A stretch of DNA of 64,000 nt from Pseudomonadota bacterium. Its GTDB lineage: Bacteria > Pseudomonadota > Gammaproteobacteria > Burkholderiales > Rhodocyclaceae. The notes under the pieces are model-generated. The model was not told where the DNA came from. It worked only from the letters and a program-made list of their open reading frames with translations, and ran no database searches. Every line of letters starts with the position of its first letter. Position 1 is the first letter of the stretch. Below, in pieces: positions 46,763 to 55,938 of this stretch. Position numbers and translations under genes: made by a program. The stretch spans positions 1-64,000 of the forward strand of contig JAFEDH010000002.1 in the NCBI GenBank assembly GCA_018241695.1. The letters run 5' to 3'.

Positions 46763-47053
46763 TTAGAGGGTATTCCAGGCCGTGCAGTAGCCTTGGGGCG
46801 AGATTTCGTCATCCCCGGGAATGACCTTGCAGCGTCCCGGTGCATCATCGCTGGCGCCAGGGATGAATTCCAGACAGGACTGGCAGGTCATGTTGTCCTT
46901 GGGATGATCCTGGTAGGCCAGACGGGTGCGGGCTTCCCCATTGACCGCGGCGCAGGCCGGACGCCCGATCATCATGACGGGGATGGCGACAAGAAGCTGT
47001 GATGCCTGCCGGAGCCAGAGACGGCGGCGGGGATCGAGGGTGTCGTGGGACAT
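46763..47053 (-). CDS. High-potential iron-sulfur protein (HiPIP)
   Basis: A 96-residue periplasmic electron carrier with one [4Fe-4S] cluster. The cluster Cys are C57, C60, C75 and C90 in the family spacing CxxC-x14-C-x14-C, and the final aromatic GYCTAW is typical. The N-terminus has RRRLWLRQASQ and a hydrophobic stretch, an acceptable Tat signal. ATG 47053 is preferred to one at 47083 for that reason. It follows the enoyl-CoA hydratase gene by 75 bases. It may serve as donor to a reaction centre, oxidase or denitrification enzyme. Confidence 0.93.
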   Translation of the reverse strand: MSHDTLDPRRRLWLRQASQLLVAIPVMMIGRPACAAVNGEARTRLAYQDHPKDNMTCQSCLEFIPGASDDAPGRCKVIPGDDEISPQGYCTAWNTL

Positions 47054-47128
47054 GGGATGCTCCTGTGGACAAGGCCCGGCCATCCTGCTTTATGGCCGGA
47101 TATTGCGCTGTGGCGGGTCCGGTGAAGG

Positions 47129-47887
47129 CTATTTCCCGCGGTTGAAGAAGGCAGTCAGACGCCGCTGGGTTTCGGGGGTACGGATCAGGTCGGCGATGCC
47201 CTGCAGTTCCATGTTGTAGCCGATGTCCGGCGTCTGCGCCGCGTTGCGGATGCAGCGCTTGGCAATTTTCAGGGCCTCGGGATGGGAGGCGGCAATGCGG
47301 TCGGCGATGGCTGCAGCTTTCGCTTCCAGTTCGGCCTGGGAGAAGGACCATTGCACCATGCCCAGCGTTTCGGCAGTGGCGCCATCGACCGGTTCGGTGC
47401 TGAAAATAATGCGGCTGGCGATGCCGGGACCGCAAAGACGTGTCAGGCGCTGGGTGCCGCCTGCGGCCGGGATCAGGCCGAGGCCGATTTCCGGCAGGGC
47501 GATCTTGGCTTCCTTGGCCGCGATGCGCAGATCGCAGGCCAGGGCCAGTTCGAACCCCCCTCCCATGGCCGCGCCGTTGATTTCGGCCAGCGTCACCTGG
47601 GGCAGTTCCTCCAGGCGCTTGAAGAGGCCCTGGAAGGGGCGTAGGTATTTGGCCATTTCGGCACTGGGATCGTCAAACTTGGACATATCGCTCATGAAGG
47701 CAATGTCGGCGCCGCCGACAAAAACCTTCTGGGCGCTGCGGATGTGGAGCAGGGTCCAGTCAGACTGGCTTTCCAGCGTGTCGAGCACGTCATGGAACGC
47801 TGCCAGCAGTTCACCGTTGAGGGCATTGACCGGAGGGCGGGCAAGGGTGACGACGGCGACGGGGCCACGGCGGGAAAGCTGGATCAT
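47129..47887 (-). CDS. Enoyl-CoA hydratase/isomerase
   Basis: A 252-residue crotonase-fold enzyme. The oxyanion hole block NGAAMGGGFELALA has Glu113, and PEIGLGLIP has Glu133, so both acid residues of a true hydratase are kept. It acts on enoyl-CoA in beta-oxidation. It is the fifth gene of a minus-strand operon, 11 bases after the FGGY kinase. Together with the hydrolase and glycerol-phosphate genes it suggests that acyl chains and head groups of lipids are handled by one operon. Confidence 0.93.
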   Translation of the reverse strand: MIQLSRRGPVAVVTLARPPVNALNGELLAAFHDVLDTLESQSDWTLLHIRSAQKVFVGGADIAFMSDMSKFDDPSAEMAKYLRPFQGLFKRLEELPQVTLAEINGAAMGGGFELALACDLRIAAKEAKIALPEIGLGLIPAAGGTQRLTRLCGPGIASRIIFSTEPVDGATAETLGMVQWSFSQAELEAKAAAIADRIAASHPEALKIAKRCIRNAAQTPDIGYNMELQGIADLIRTPETQRRLTAFFNRGK

Positions 47888-47898
47888 GGGAAATTCCT

Positions 47899-49386
47899 TC
47901 AGGTATTTGGTGCGGGGTTGGAGAGAGATGCGATATCGGTTGCAATGTGCGCCAGAGGCATTGTATAGGGCGCCGCCGATCCCGGCGATCTGGCCAGAAG
48001 ATCATCCAGCCAGCATTTCCACGTCCGGTATTTCGCGCGCAGGAGGCTGGCGTGGGTCGCATCCGGCTCGATGAGGGCCATGGCCACCGGCCTGCGGGCC
48101 GGGATGCCTGCCGCCAGTGCGCCGGCACCGGCCAGACTGCTCTCCCGCTGCAGCAGGCGGGCCAGATCGAAAGTCAGGCACTGGGCGAGCCCTTGCCGGA
48201 TGGCCGGCAGTTCCGAAAGCCCGCCGGACAGATAGGCGCGCTCCAGAGGACGCACGGCATCGAAATCCTCAAGGATGCGCGCCAGGCGGAAGACGATACC
48301 CTCGATCAGCAGTGCACCGATACGCGCCGGTGGCAGGTCGGTGACGGGAGCGGAAAATCCCAGACGCAGATCGGAGCGGAAATAGGGCGCACCCAGTCCG
48401 CTGGGCTCCGACAGGCAGAAGTGAGTGTCTCGACCAAGCGCCTCCGCATCCAGTTCGGCGACCGGATAGGGCGCCAGGGCGGTGGCGATCGAGTTGAGCG
48501 TGCCTTCTGCCGCGAGGCGGCATTGCCCCGCAGAGTCCTGATAGAGCAGGGTGTGCAGGTAGCCGGCGGGAGGCGCTGCATCCATGGGGCGAATCACGAA
48601 GCCGCCGGTACCGAGATTCACGAGGGCATGGCCGGAAAAATCCCCGACGCTTGCGAGCAGGGCCGCGGACTGGTCGCCCAGGCTGGAACGGACGGTGATT
48701 CCCCAGTCCAGGTCCGCATCCATTGCAGCCGAAGCACGAATCTCGGGGAGTGCGGCGCCGGGAATGCCGAACAGGTCGCAAAGCTCGGTCGACCACTGGC
48801 GCGTATGGAGATCCATGAGCAGGGTGCGCGCCGCCATCGAAACGTCGGTGGCGTAGTGGCGGCCACCGCTCCAGCGCCAGAGCAGAAAGGTATCCAGCGT
48901 GCCGACCAGCAGATCACCACAGGCCAGCCCCTGCCGCCAGGCCGGATGATCTTGCAGTATCACGGCGAGCTTGGGGCCGAAGTAATACGGGGTGAGTCCA
49001 ATGCCGGCCAGCTGGCGAATGCGTGACTCTGACTGAATCAGGGCATCACAGGCGCGCAGTCCGCGGCGGTCCTGCCAGGAAATGAGCGGCGTGACGGGCT
49101 GGCCATTCTGCCGTTGCCAGATGACGAAGGAGGATCGCTGGCTGCACAGGCCCAGAGGGATGAGCGTGGGGAACGTGATGCCGGCAGTTGCCGCGCATTC
49201 GCGCAGGGCGGTTTCGGCTGTTCGGGCGTAGGCCAGCGGATCGCTTTCACGGTGCTCGCCGTGAACCGCGATGGCTGGCGCCGGATGGCTGACGAGATGG
49301 CGGATGTCGCCATCCGGGCCCAGGGCGCCCGCCTTGACTGCGGTTGATCCCAGATCCAGAGCCAGTGCGCGGAGTGGGGCGCTCAT
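47899..49386 (-). CDS. FGGY-family carbohydrate kinase
   Basis: A 495-residue sugar or polyol kinase. The N-terminal ATPase fold begins ALDLGSTAVKAGAL; the second lobe has LVNLGTGGFV and the terminal domain YLSGGLSELPAIRQGLA. GlpK proper starts with a different motif (DQGTTSSR), so this is not standard glycerol kinase; the family includes xylulose, ribulose and glycerol kinases. Its placement four bases after glpD argues for a glycerol-like polyol substrate. ATG 49386 is chosen; the longer frame upstream overlaps glpD and lacks homology. Confidence 0.88.
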   Translation of the reverse strand: MSAPLRALALDLGSTAVKAGALGPDGDIRHLVSHPAPAIAVHGEHRESDPLAYARTAETALRECAATAGITFPTLIPLGLCSQRSSFVIWQRQNGQPVTPLISWQDRRGLRACDALIQSESRIRQLAGIGLTPYYFGPKLAVILQDHPAWRQGLACGDLLVGTLDTFLLWRWSGGRHYATDVSMAARTLLMDLHTRQWSTELCDLFGIPGAALPEIRASAAMDADLDWGITVRSSLGDQSAALLASVGDFSGHALVNLGTGGFVIRPMDAAPPAGYLHTLLYQDSAGQCRLAAEGTLNSIATALAPYPVAELDAEALGRDTHFCLSEPSGLGAPYFRSDLRLGFSAPVTDLPPARIGALLIEGIVFRLARILEDFDAVRPLERAYLSGGLSELPAIRQGLAQCLTFDLARLLQRESSLAGAGALAAGIPARRPVAMALIEPDATHASLLRAKYRTWKCWLDDLLARSPGSAAPYTMPLAHIATDIASLSNPAPNT

Positions 49387-49390
49387 GGAT

Positions 49391-50911
49391 TCAGGGTTCT
49401 GCTGCAACGAAAGCGGCAAGATGCGGTGCGGCACACGCCAGCCAGCCGGAGCGCTCTGCCTGTGTCGTATTCGTGAGGATGGCGAGGGGCAGGCGACGAC
49501 GCAGCAGATCGTCGGGCCGTTCCACCATTTCAGTCGCGGCACAGTGATGCAGGTCGGCCATGATCAGTGGCAGATCCGGGACGATGCGGTTGCCCAGGGC
49601 CGCATCGGCCTGCACCCGGTCGAGTACCGCGGCGGTGCGATTGCCATGACGGCGCAGGAGCCAGAGCGTGGTTTCTTCGTCGATGCCGAGTGACTGGCTT
49701 CTGGCGCGCAGGGCGGCGTCGTTGCCGTCAAGCGCCCAGGGCAGGGGGCGCTCCGTCGTGGCGCAGGGCAGCGGGCGCCCCAGGCGACGGCAGACGGTAT
49801 CGACGATGTGCGCCGCATCTTCCCGTGCCGAGGTGATCTTGCCGCCGATGGAATGCAGCGTGCCGTCGGGCGCGGCGTGCAGTTCCCAGTCCCGGCTGAC
49901 CGCCGAGGGATTGGCCTGCTCGCTGCGTTTCATGGCGCGCAGGGCGGCGAAACGGCCGATGATGTCGGCCGGTTGCCAGGAGGTCTTCAGATAGTGGTTG
50001 GCTGCGGCGAGGAGGTATGCCACGTCAGCGTCATCGGCCGCGACATGTTCCACATCGCCCCGGTAGTCGGTGTCGGTGGTGCCCAGGATCGTGCGACCGT
50101 ACCACGGCAGGATGAAAAATACGCGGCCATCCTGGGGCGCTGTCAGCAACAGTGCTTCCTGCGTGGGAGATAAGCGGGGCAGCACCAGGTGCACGCCCTT
50201 GGTCAGCCGCCGGTCTTCCCGGCCGGGCACGGTCTCCCGGCCCCATTGGCCGGTGGCGAAGACAATTTCGCGGGCCTGGAGCTGGCCTATATGCCCGCTG
50301 ATACGATCCTCGATCCGTATGGTGTGAAACTCGCCCCGCGCCGTGGCCGCGGCATGGCAATAATTGACCGCCACCGCCCCGGCGGCGAGGGCACCATCCA
50401 CCAGTTCCAGCACCAGCCGGGCATCGTCGGTCTGGGCGTCGGCGTAGCTGAATCCCTGGCGCAACTGCTGGCGGTCGAGGAAAGGGAAGTGCAGGGCAAA
50501 GGCGTTGGCATCGAAATGGCGATGGGCCTGTTCTGCCCTTGCGCCGGCCAGCCAGTCGTAGAGCCAGAGGCCGGCGCGCAGACGCCAGGCCCCGAGGCGG
50601 CTGTCACCGGTCACGGGGATGCCGAAACGCAGGGGCCAGACCCGATGTGGTCCAAGACGCAGCAGGCGCTGGCGTTCGTGTAGCGCCTTGCGCACCAGAC
50701 CGATATCCCCCGACTCGAGATAGCGCAGCCCGCCATGGATCAGCTTGCTCGATCCGGAGGATGTGGCGCCGGCCCAGTCACCCTGATCCACCAGGGCGAC
50801 ACGCAGGCCGCGCAGGGCGGCGTCATAGGCTGTCCATGCGCCATAGATACCGCCACCGACCACGAGGAGATCGAAGCTGTCGTGAAACAGGGCGTCAGGA
50901 TCGCGCTTCAT
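49391..50911 (-). CDS. glpD: Glycerol-3-phosphate dehydrogenase (GlpD type)
   Basis: A 506-residue FAD enzyme at the membrane that oxidises glycerol-3-phosphate to dihydroxyacetone phosphate and feeds quinone. FAD motif GGGIYGAW at 19-26, then ALVDQGDWAGATSSGSSKLI, HGGLRYLESGDIGLV, and GTTDTDYRGD and GGKITSAREDA further on, all standard GlpD blocks. The start overlaps the phosphodiesterase stop by 17 bases, and the FGGY kinase begins four bases after its end. Confidence 0.95.
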   Translation of the reverse strand: MKRDPDALFHDSFDLLVVGGGIYGAWTAYDAALRGLRVALVDQGDWAGATSSGSSKLIHGGLRYLESGDIGLVRKALHERQRLLRLGPHRVWPLRFGIPVTGDSRLGAWRLRAGLWLYDWLAGARAEQAHRHFDANAFALHFPFLDRQQLRQGFSYADAQTDDARLVLELVDGALAAGAVAVNYCHAAATARGEFHTIRIEDRISGHIGQLQAREIVFATGQWGRETVPGREDRRLTKGVHLVLPRLSPTQEALLLTAPQDGRVFFILPWYGRTILGTTDTDYRGDVEHVAADDADVAYLLAAANHYLKTSWQPADIIGRFAALRAMKRSEQANPSAVSRDWELHAAPDGTLHSIGGKITSAREDAAHIVDTVCRRLGRPLPCATTERPLPWALDGNDAALRARSQSLGIDEETTLWLLRRHGNRTAAVLDRVQADAALGNRIVPDLPLIMADLHHCAATEMVERPDDLLRRRLPLAILTNTTQAERSGWLACAAPHLAAFVAAEP

Positions 50912-51671
50912 CTGCGGCCTGTCCGTTACGCCGGGCCAGGGCGAAGGCGGGTACGTCACTGATCAGGATGTCCACCCCAAGGGTGAGGGCATGATCGATC
51001 TCTTCAGCACTGTTGCAGGTATAGACGGCGATGGATTTGCCTTCGCCCCGTAGCAGGTCGACGCTGGCCCGGTCGAGCTGCCCGATGGACAGGCATGCGC
51101 CGGCAAGAAAAGGTTGCAGGGAAATGGATTCGCGTAATGCAGCGATATTATCGTCGGCTTTCAGGTTGCGTACCAGCCGGGCGGTGGGGCAACGGGCTCT
51201 GGCCCAGTCGAGGCTGGGTGCGTGGAAGGAAGATACGATCAGTCCGGCATGGTGGAGCGGATCGGCCAAAACCAGCGCCTGTGCCAGATTGCGCTCCTGA
51301 TGCGCTTGCGGCTCTCCCATGCGGTTCTTGATTTCCAGCACCACGCCGGGTGAATCCGGAGGATCGCAGTACGCCGCAATGAATGCCTCCAGCGTCATCA
51401 GGCCATGCCAGCCCCGGGCGATGGCTGCATCCGCGATCTGCTGCCAGGGGATGTCGGCGACACGGGCTTCCGGCAAGCCGAGTTTTTCCAGGGTGCGGTC
51501 GTGCCAGAGCAGAGAAACGCCGTCGCGACTGAGCTGGACATCGGTTTCCAGTCCCTCCGAACCGAGGGCAAGCGCACGAGCGAAGGCTTGCCGGCTGTTT
51601 TCAGGCGCTTCCCGGTTGGCGCCACGGTGGGCGTAAATGCGCGTACCCCGCGGTTCTGATGTTTGTGTCAT
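50895..51671 (-). CDS. Glycerophosphodiester phosphodiesterase
   Basis: A 258-residue cytosolic enzyme (no signal peptide) that cuts glycerophosphodiesters to glycerol-3-phosphate and an alcohol. The N-terminal AHRGANREAPENS has His15, Arg16, Glu21 and Asn25 for catalysis and metal binding, and ETDVQLSRDG has the further acids. It resembles UgpQ. The product is the substrate of the GlpD-type enzyme next in the operon. The start overlaps the stop of the alpha/beta hydrolase gene. Confidence 0.94.
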   Translation of the reverse strand: MTQTSEPRGTRIYAHRGANREAPENSRQAFARALALGSEGLETDVQLSRDGVSLLWHDRTLEKLGLPEARVADIPWQQIADAAIARGWHGLMTLEAFIAAYCDPPDSPGVVLEIKNRMGEPQAHQERNLAQALVLADPLHHAGLIVSSFHAPSLDWARARCPTARLVRNLKADDNIAALRESISLQPFLAGACLSIGQLDRASVDLLRGEGKSIAVYTCNSAEEIDHALTLGVDILISDVPAFALARRNGQAADEARS

Positions 51672-52855
51672 GAACAGTTTCCATCCGGGGATGGCAGGGA
51701 GCAAAAGAACTGGTCGATCGCGCTGGCGAGGCCGGCAAAGCGGGGGTTGTAGGTGAGCCGGCGCAGCAGGCCGCCATCGGGCGGTGTCATCGTGGTTTCT
51801 CCGCGCCAGGCAGGCAGGGCCGGATCGCGGCAGGCGCGATAGCGTTCGGGATCATGCGGGTGGTAATGATTGCAATTGGCATAGGGCGCATTTTCACCGT
51901 AATGGGGATCTTCCGGTGGAACCACGATGGCGGTATGGGCGGAACTGAGAATGTGTTGTTCCGGCACACGGCTATCCACCAGCGTCAGGCGACCGGCAGG
52001 GAAATCGGGAGGCGGCTGGTCGGGGTGGCGGGTATAGAGCACGCAACGTGTGTTCCGGTGCCGGGCGCGAGCCATGAAATCCGTGGTGGCGTCCGCTTCG
52101 ACGGTGGCGTCGTCCAGGCTCGCGGCCGCAAACAGGGGGAGCGGGTAGTCGGCGGACTCAGGGCGGGCGGCCAGTCGCCGGGTCAGGCTGTGGATCTGGG
52201 CGACGGCGTTCTTGCAAAGGGATTCGTACTTGTACGGATCGTCGTCGGGTCGCAGGGAAACCCAGCGCGATGGCGGATGCATCCAGCTATAAGCGGTATG
52301 CCAGCGCGCCCAGGCGGCTTTCGGGGCGAGACGCAGGGCCGGGGAAAAAAGACACAGGCTGCGTATCCGGTCGTCATCCAGGGCATGCAGCAGCGCCAGG
52401 GTGGCGCCGGTGGAGATGCCCGCCAGGTGGATTTCATCGGCTTCCCGCGCCATGCAGTCGGCGCTGAATGCCACCGCTGCGCTCCACTCCTGCCAGCGTA
52501 CATCCAGCAGATCGCCAGGGCGGGTGCCATGACCGGGCAGCAGGGGCGCCATGACGCGAAATCCGCGGTCGCGGAAGTGGCGCCCGAGCGCGGTGCACAG
52601 GTACGGGGAATCAGTCAGGCCATGGATCAGCACGATGCCGCGCCGGCAGGGCGTGTGGCGGCCCGCAGCCACCGTCCCGCCGGGCAGGTGCTCGAACGGC
52701 AGGTTGCCGGCAATGACGGAAGCCGGGACTGCCGCTTCGGCGCGTCCTTCGGTAATCAGTCGCCGGCATGTGTCGATATAGGCGGAAAACCCGCCGGCTC
52801 CAGCATGAAAATGCGAGTTCAATCTGGAGCTGCGGTGCCGTGCCGCAAGGATCAT
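51668..52855 (-). CDS. Alpha/beta hydrolase (probable lipase/esterase)
   Basis: A 395-residue alpha/beta hydrolase. Oxyanion block VLIHGLTDSPY is at residues 75-85, the nucleophile elbow GISTGA has Ser148, and LPGHGTRPGDLL is a typical lid-adjacent segment; His in the C-terminal ENAPYANCNHYHPHD region is less certain. No clear signal peptide. ATG 52855 has AGGAGG about 11 bases upstream, a longer gap than usual. First gene of the operon leading to the phosphodiesterase, GlpD, FGGY kinase and enoyl-CoA hydratase, so a deacylase acting on lipids is likely. Confidence 0.88.
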   Translation of the reverse strand: MILAARHRSSRLNSHFHAGAGGFSAYIDTCRRLITEGRAEAAVPASVIAGNLPFEHLPGGTVAAGRHTPCRRGIVLIHGLTDSPYLCTALGRHFRDRGFRVMAPLLPGHGTRPGDLLDVRWQEWSAAVAFSADCMAREADEIHLAGISTGATLALLHALDDDRIRSLCLFSPALRLAPKAAWARWHTAYSWMHPPSRWVSLRPDDDPYKYESLCKNAVAQIHSLTRRLAARPESADYPLPLFAAASLDDATVEADATTDFMARARHRNTRCVLYTRHPDQPPPDFPAGRLTLVDSRVPEQHILSSAHTAIVVPPEDPHYGENAPYANCNHYHPHDPERYRACRDPALPAWRGETTMTPPDGGLLRRLTYNPRFAGLASAIDQFFCSLPSPDGNCS

Positions 52856-53072
52856 GGTGAATGAATCCTCCTGTTGATGCCGTCCGGGCCAGAGCCAGCC
52901 CCGCTGCGTCTGTTGCGAGGATTCTAGTCCAGCCGCCGCATCGCGCCGACTGGACAGCGCTTGAGTCACAACGCGGGGAAACAGTCAGAAATCCTGGCCA
53001 TTCGGCAATTGATCAAGTACGAGATCAATCTGGCCAGACAGCATCAATGGCTGCAGGAAATGGAAACAACAA

Positions 53073-53090
53073 GCCCCGCCGTAGCGGGGC
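53073..53090 (-). terminator. Terminator of the fourth PEP-CTERM gene
   Basis: GCCCCGC / GCGGGGC stem around CGTA, followed on the minus strand by TTGTTGTTT. It lies 27 bases past the stop of the gene at 53117. The core CCCCGC-CGTA-GCGGGG is shared with the hairpins at 18587 and 19721, more than 30 kb away. Confidence 0.82.
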
Positions 53091-53116
53091 CATCGTACTG
53101 ACTTAAACACAGCGAT

Positions 53117-53758
53117 TTATGAAGCTCGTTTCTGTTTCCGGCGACGCGCGATTTCACCAAGCACTCCTAAACCCGTCAACATCATTGCGTAGGTTTCGGG
53201 TTCGGGAATTGCCGCCACGGCGGTGGGCGTTACTGGCGCGGAGACTAAGCTACCCACTTTTTTCCCGGAGAGATCTTCGTACATCGCCTTGATTTCCACG
53301 CCGCCACTGGGTGTTAGTGGTGATCCACCCATATCAAACTTAAACTGGTAGGTTTGTGGGTTGAATTGAAATCCTTGAGCGGCACCGTGGACGGTCGTGT
53401 CATACATGCAGGCGAACCCTGCTCCATTTCCGTTGCAACCGTTGGCATTCAAGCCACCCTGGACATAATTCCAGTTTGACACACCGTCCGGGGTGCTCAA
53501 TATAGAAAATGACGTCACACTGCTTCCGACCTCAAAGGCAAGACTGTTCAGATATTTACCGCCACCTGAATAGTTGGTCAAATTCAGGTTCAGTATGAAT
53601 TGATAGTTGTTGGTGCCGATGGTGGTATACGTCATCGAATACACAGCCCCATCGAAGGTAATGAACGTCGGGGGATTGGCAGCAAAAGCATGCCCGCCGA
53701 CGAGCAGTGCCGATGAGCCAAGCAACACCAGTAGGGACGATAAACAGGAGGGTTTCAT
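53117..53758 (-). CDS. PEP-CTERM sorting-domain protein
   Basis: A 213-residue secreted protein with a signal peptide (MKPSCLSSLLVLLGSSALLV, cut after HAFA) and C-terminal IPEPETYAM, hydrophobic stretch and RRRKQKR. The mature part is not like the three proteins at 18.6-21.4 kb; it contains a beta-rich N-terminal half and two close Cys (NANGCNGNGAGFACMYDTT) that could form a disulfide. AAGGAGAC lies before the ATG. It is probably displayed or released by exosortase; no function known. Confidence 0.92.
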   Translation of the reverse strand: MKPSCLSSLLVLLGSSALLVGGHAFAANPPTFITFDGAVYSMTYTTIGTNNYQFILNLNLTNYSGGGKYLNSLAFEVGSSVTSFSILSTPDGVSNWNYVQGGLNANGCNGNGAGFACMYDTTVHGAAQGFQFNPQTYQFKFDMGGSPLTPSGGVEIKAMYEDLSGKKVGSLVSAPVTPTAVAAIPEPETYAMMLTGLGVLGEIARRRKQKRAS

Positions 53759-54175
53759 TTCGTCTCCTTTTTAATCAAGTCAAGTGCAAACGAAACAAGC
53801 TCTTGCGATGGTAGCTGTCAAGTATTGGAGAGCACAATGGACAGTTTGTCCTGAAATTTATGGGAGGTTTCTACTATAAAAATCAGGAGATTTATACTGC
53901 GCAAGATGTGAACAATTGCGTCCTGGATATGACAGGCGAACAGATTTGATCACAGGAGTGGATCCGATGAAGCGATTGACGCTCTCGGCAGCGATGTGGG
54001 TGGACTGCACGAGCGCTATCCGAGAATGCTATACTCGCAAGGCTTTACAGGTGGCATCCCGCTGCCTGGAGTTGGAAAATTCACACGTCCGGCGCCGAAT
54101 GGGTGACTTCTCGTGGCGGTTAGCGAGAGTGCATTGCGGCTGGACGGCGGATACAACCCATATCGGAGAACGATG
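53759..54175. promoter_or_regulatory. Divergent region: PEP-CTERM gene upstream element and rpsB leader
   Basis: 417 bases with no convincing gene. At 53840-53867 the plus strand has GACAG, then TCCTGAAATTTATGGGAGG, similar to the elements upstream of the genes at 18632 and 20739. TGTCAA at 53817-53822 is a minus-strand TTGACA box, but no good -10 follows. TATACT at 54030-54035 may be the -10 of rpsB, which leaves a leader of ~135 bases where S2 autoregulation could act; the -35 is not clear. Confidence 0.4.
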
Positions 54176-54928
54176 ATGAGCGCAACCATGCGTCAAATGC
54201 TGGAAGCAGGTGTCCATTTCGGCCACCAGACACGCTTCTGGAATCCCAAGATGGCTCCTTACATTTTCGGCCATCGCAACAAGATCCATATTGTCAATCT
54301 GGAAAAGACCCTGGCCAAATACCAGGAGGCGATGGGCTTTGTGAAAAAGATGGCGGCCAAGAAGGGTACTGTCCTCTTTGTCGGCACCAAGCGTCAGGCG
54401 CGCGAGATCGTCGCCGAGGAAGCCCGGCGCGCCGGCATGCCCTACGTGGATGAGCGCTGGCTTGGCGGCATGCTGACCAACTTCAAGACGGTCAAGTCTT
54501 CCATCAAGCGCCTCAAGGATCTTGAGCAGATGAATCAGGACGGCAGCTTCGAGAAGCTGTCGAAAAAAGAGGCGTTGACCCTGCAGCGCGAGATGGACAA
54601 GTTGCAGAAGTCCATTGGCGGCATCAAGGATATGGCCGGCCTGCCCGACGCCGTCTTTGTCATTGATGTCGGCTTCCACAAGATCGCGATCACCGAGGCC
54701 TCCAAGCTGGGAATTCCGGTGGTTGGCGTGGTGGATACCAACCATTCTCCCGAGGGTATCGACTACGTGATTCCCGGAAATGACGATTCCAGCCGTGCCA
54801 TTCGTCTCTATGCCCGTGGCGCGGCCGATGCCGTGCTCGAAGGGCGCAGCCATTCGGTGGACGAAGTGGTGCAGATGCTCGCCGGCGACGACGAGTTTGT
54901 CGAGGTCGAAGAAGAGTCGGCCGAGTAG
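54176..54928 (+). CDS. rpsB: 30S ribosomal protein S2
   Basis: A 250-residue ribosomal protein. [20 protein letters not shown] is the standard betaproteobacterial start, followed by [20 protein letters not shown] and later [17 protein letters not shown]. Of three close ATGs, 54176 has the best distance (seven bases) from GGAG. It starts the conserved rpsB-tsf-pyrH-frr cluster. A terminator follows before tsf. Confidence 0.98.
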   Translation: MSATMRQMLEAGVHFGHQTRFWNPKMAPYIFGHRNKIHIVNLEKTLAKYQEAMGFVKKMAAKKGTVLFVGTKRQAREIVAEEARRAGMPYVDERWLGGMLTNFKTVKSSIKRLKDLEQMNQDGSFEKLSKKEALTLQREMDKLQKSIGGIKDMAGLPDAVFVIDVGFHKIAITEASKLGIPVVGVVDTNHSPEGIDYVIPGNDDSSRAIRLYARGAADAVLEGRSHSVDEVVQMLAGDDEFVEVEEESAE

Positions 54929-54940
54929 TTCCGGGTCAGG

Positions 54941-54990
54941 CGCGGGGAGCGGTGGGGCGGGCCTGGCCTGCGCTCTTCCGGCTCCCCGCG
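54941..54990 (+). terminator. Terminator or attenuator between rpsB and tsf
   Basis: CGCGGGGAGC and GCTCCCCGCG are perfect complements (ten pairs) around a 30-base loop, followed at once by TTTTTG. It probably lowers readthrough from rpsB into tsf. The distance from its end to the tsf start is 45 bases, enough for a separate promoter. Confidence 0.85.
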
Positions 54991-55034
54991 TTTTTGTGGT
55001 GAATCAGGTTTTGAATTGAATTCGGAGTAATACG

Positions 55035-55931
55035 ATGGCGGAAATTACCGCAGGCATGGTCAAGGAACTGCGTGAAAAGACCGATGCTCCCATGATGGAA
55101 TGCAAGAAGGCGCTCACCGAAGCCGGTGGAGATCTGGTCAAGGCGGAAGAGATACTGCGGGTCAAGCTGGGCAACAAGGCCAGCAAGGCTGCCGCCCGGG
55201 TGGCAGCGGAAGGCGTGGTGGCGATCCACCTTGCCGCCGATGGCAAGATGGGCAGCATTTTCGAGATCAACTCGGAAACGGATTTTGTCGCCAAGAATGA
55301 CGAGTTTCTCCAGCTGGCGGCGGATTGTGCCCGCCTGGTGGTGGAAAAGAACCCGTCCGATATCGCCGCTCTGGCGACCCTGCCCCTGGCCGATGGTACG
55401 GTTGATTCCGTGCGGACCGCTCTGGTCGGAAAAATCGGCGAGAACATGTCGCCGCGCCGCTTTGCGCGTATCGCCGCGACCGGCAAGCTGGCTTCCTACG
55501 TCCACGGTGGCGCCCGGATCGGCGTGTTGGTCGATGTGGTGGGTGGCGATGACCAGCTGGCCCGGGATCTGGCCATGCATATTGCGGCTTCCAAGCCCAA
55601 GTCACTGGATGCCTCCGGCGTGCCTGCCGAACTGCTGGATACCGAGCGCCGCGTCGCCATCGAGAAGGCCCGCGAAGCCGGCAAACCCGAAGCCATGCTG
55701 GAAAAGATCGCCGAGGGTACGGTGCAGAAGTATCTGAAGGATGTGACCCTGCTGGGTCAGGTCTTCGTCAAGGCCGAGGATGGCAAGCAGACCATCGAGC
55801 AGCTGTTGAAGAGCAAGGGCGCCTCCGTGGCCCGCTTCGAGCTGTTCATCGTCGGCGAGGGAATCGAAAAGAAGGTTGCCGACTTTGCCGCTGAAGTTGC
55901 AGCCCAGGCGGCCGCGGCGGCCGCCAAGTAA
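55035..55931 (+). CDS. tsf: Elongation factor Ts
   Basis: A 298-residue factor that recycles EF-Tu by displacing GDP. It opens [20 protein letters not shown] then [14 protein letters not shown] and has the core [10 protein letters not shown], both diagnostic. The C-terminal helix ends in an Ala-rich tail ([10 protein letters not shown]). Preceded by the rpsB terminator and followed seven bases later by pyrH. Confidence 0.98.
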   Translation: MAEITAGMVKELREKTDAPMMECKKALTEAGGDLVKAEEILRVKLGNKASKAAARVAAEGVVAIHLAADGKMGSIFEINSETDFVAKNDEFLQLAADCARLVVEKNPSDIAALATLPLADGTVDSVRTALVGKIGENMSPRRFARIAATGKLASYVHGGARIGVLVDVVGGDDQLARDLAMHIAASKPKSLDASGVPAELLDTERRVAIEKAREAGKPEAMLEKIAEGTVQKYLKDVTLLGQVFVKAEDGKQTIEQLLKSKGASVARFELFIVGEGIEKKVADFAAEVAAQAAAAAAK

Positions 55932-55938
55932 CCACGCC

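Noticed and set aside
52937..53103. Open frame with a coding-like ending (ILAIRQLIKYEINLARQHQW)
   Set aside because: About 50 codons with no ATG or ribosome site, and it runs through a terminator hairpin. It may be a gene remnant, but I cannot support it.
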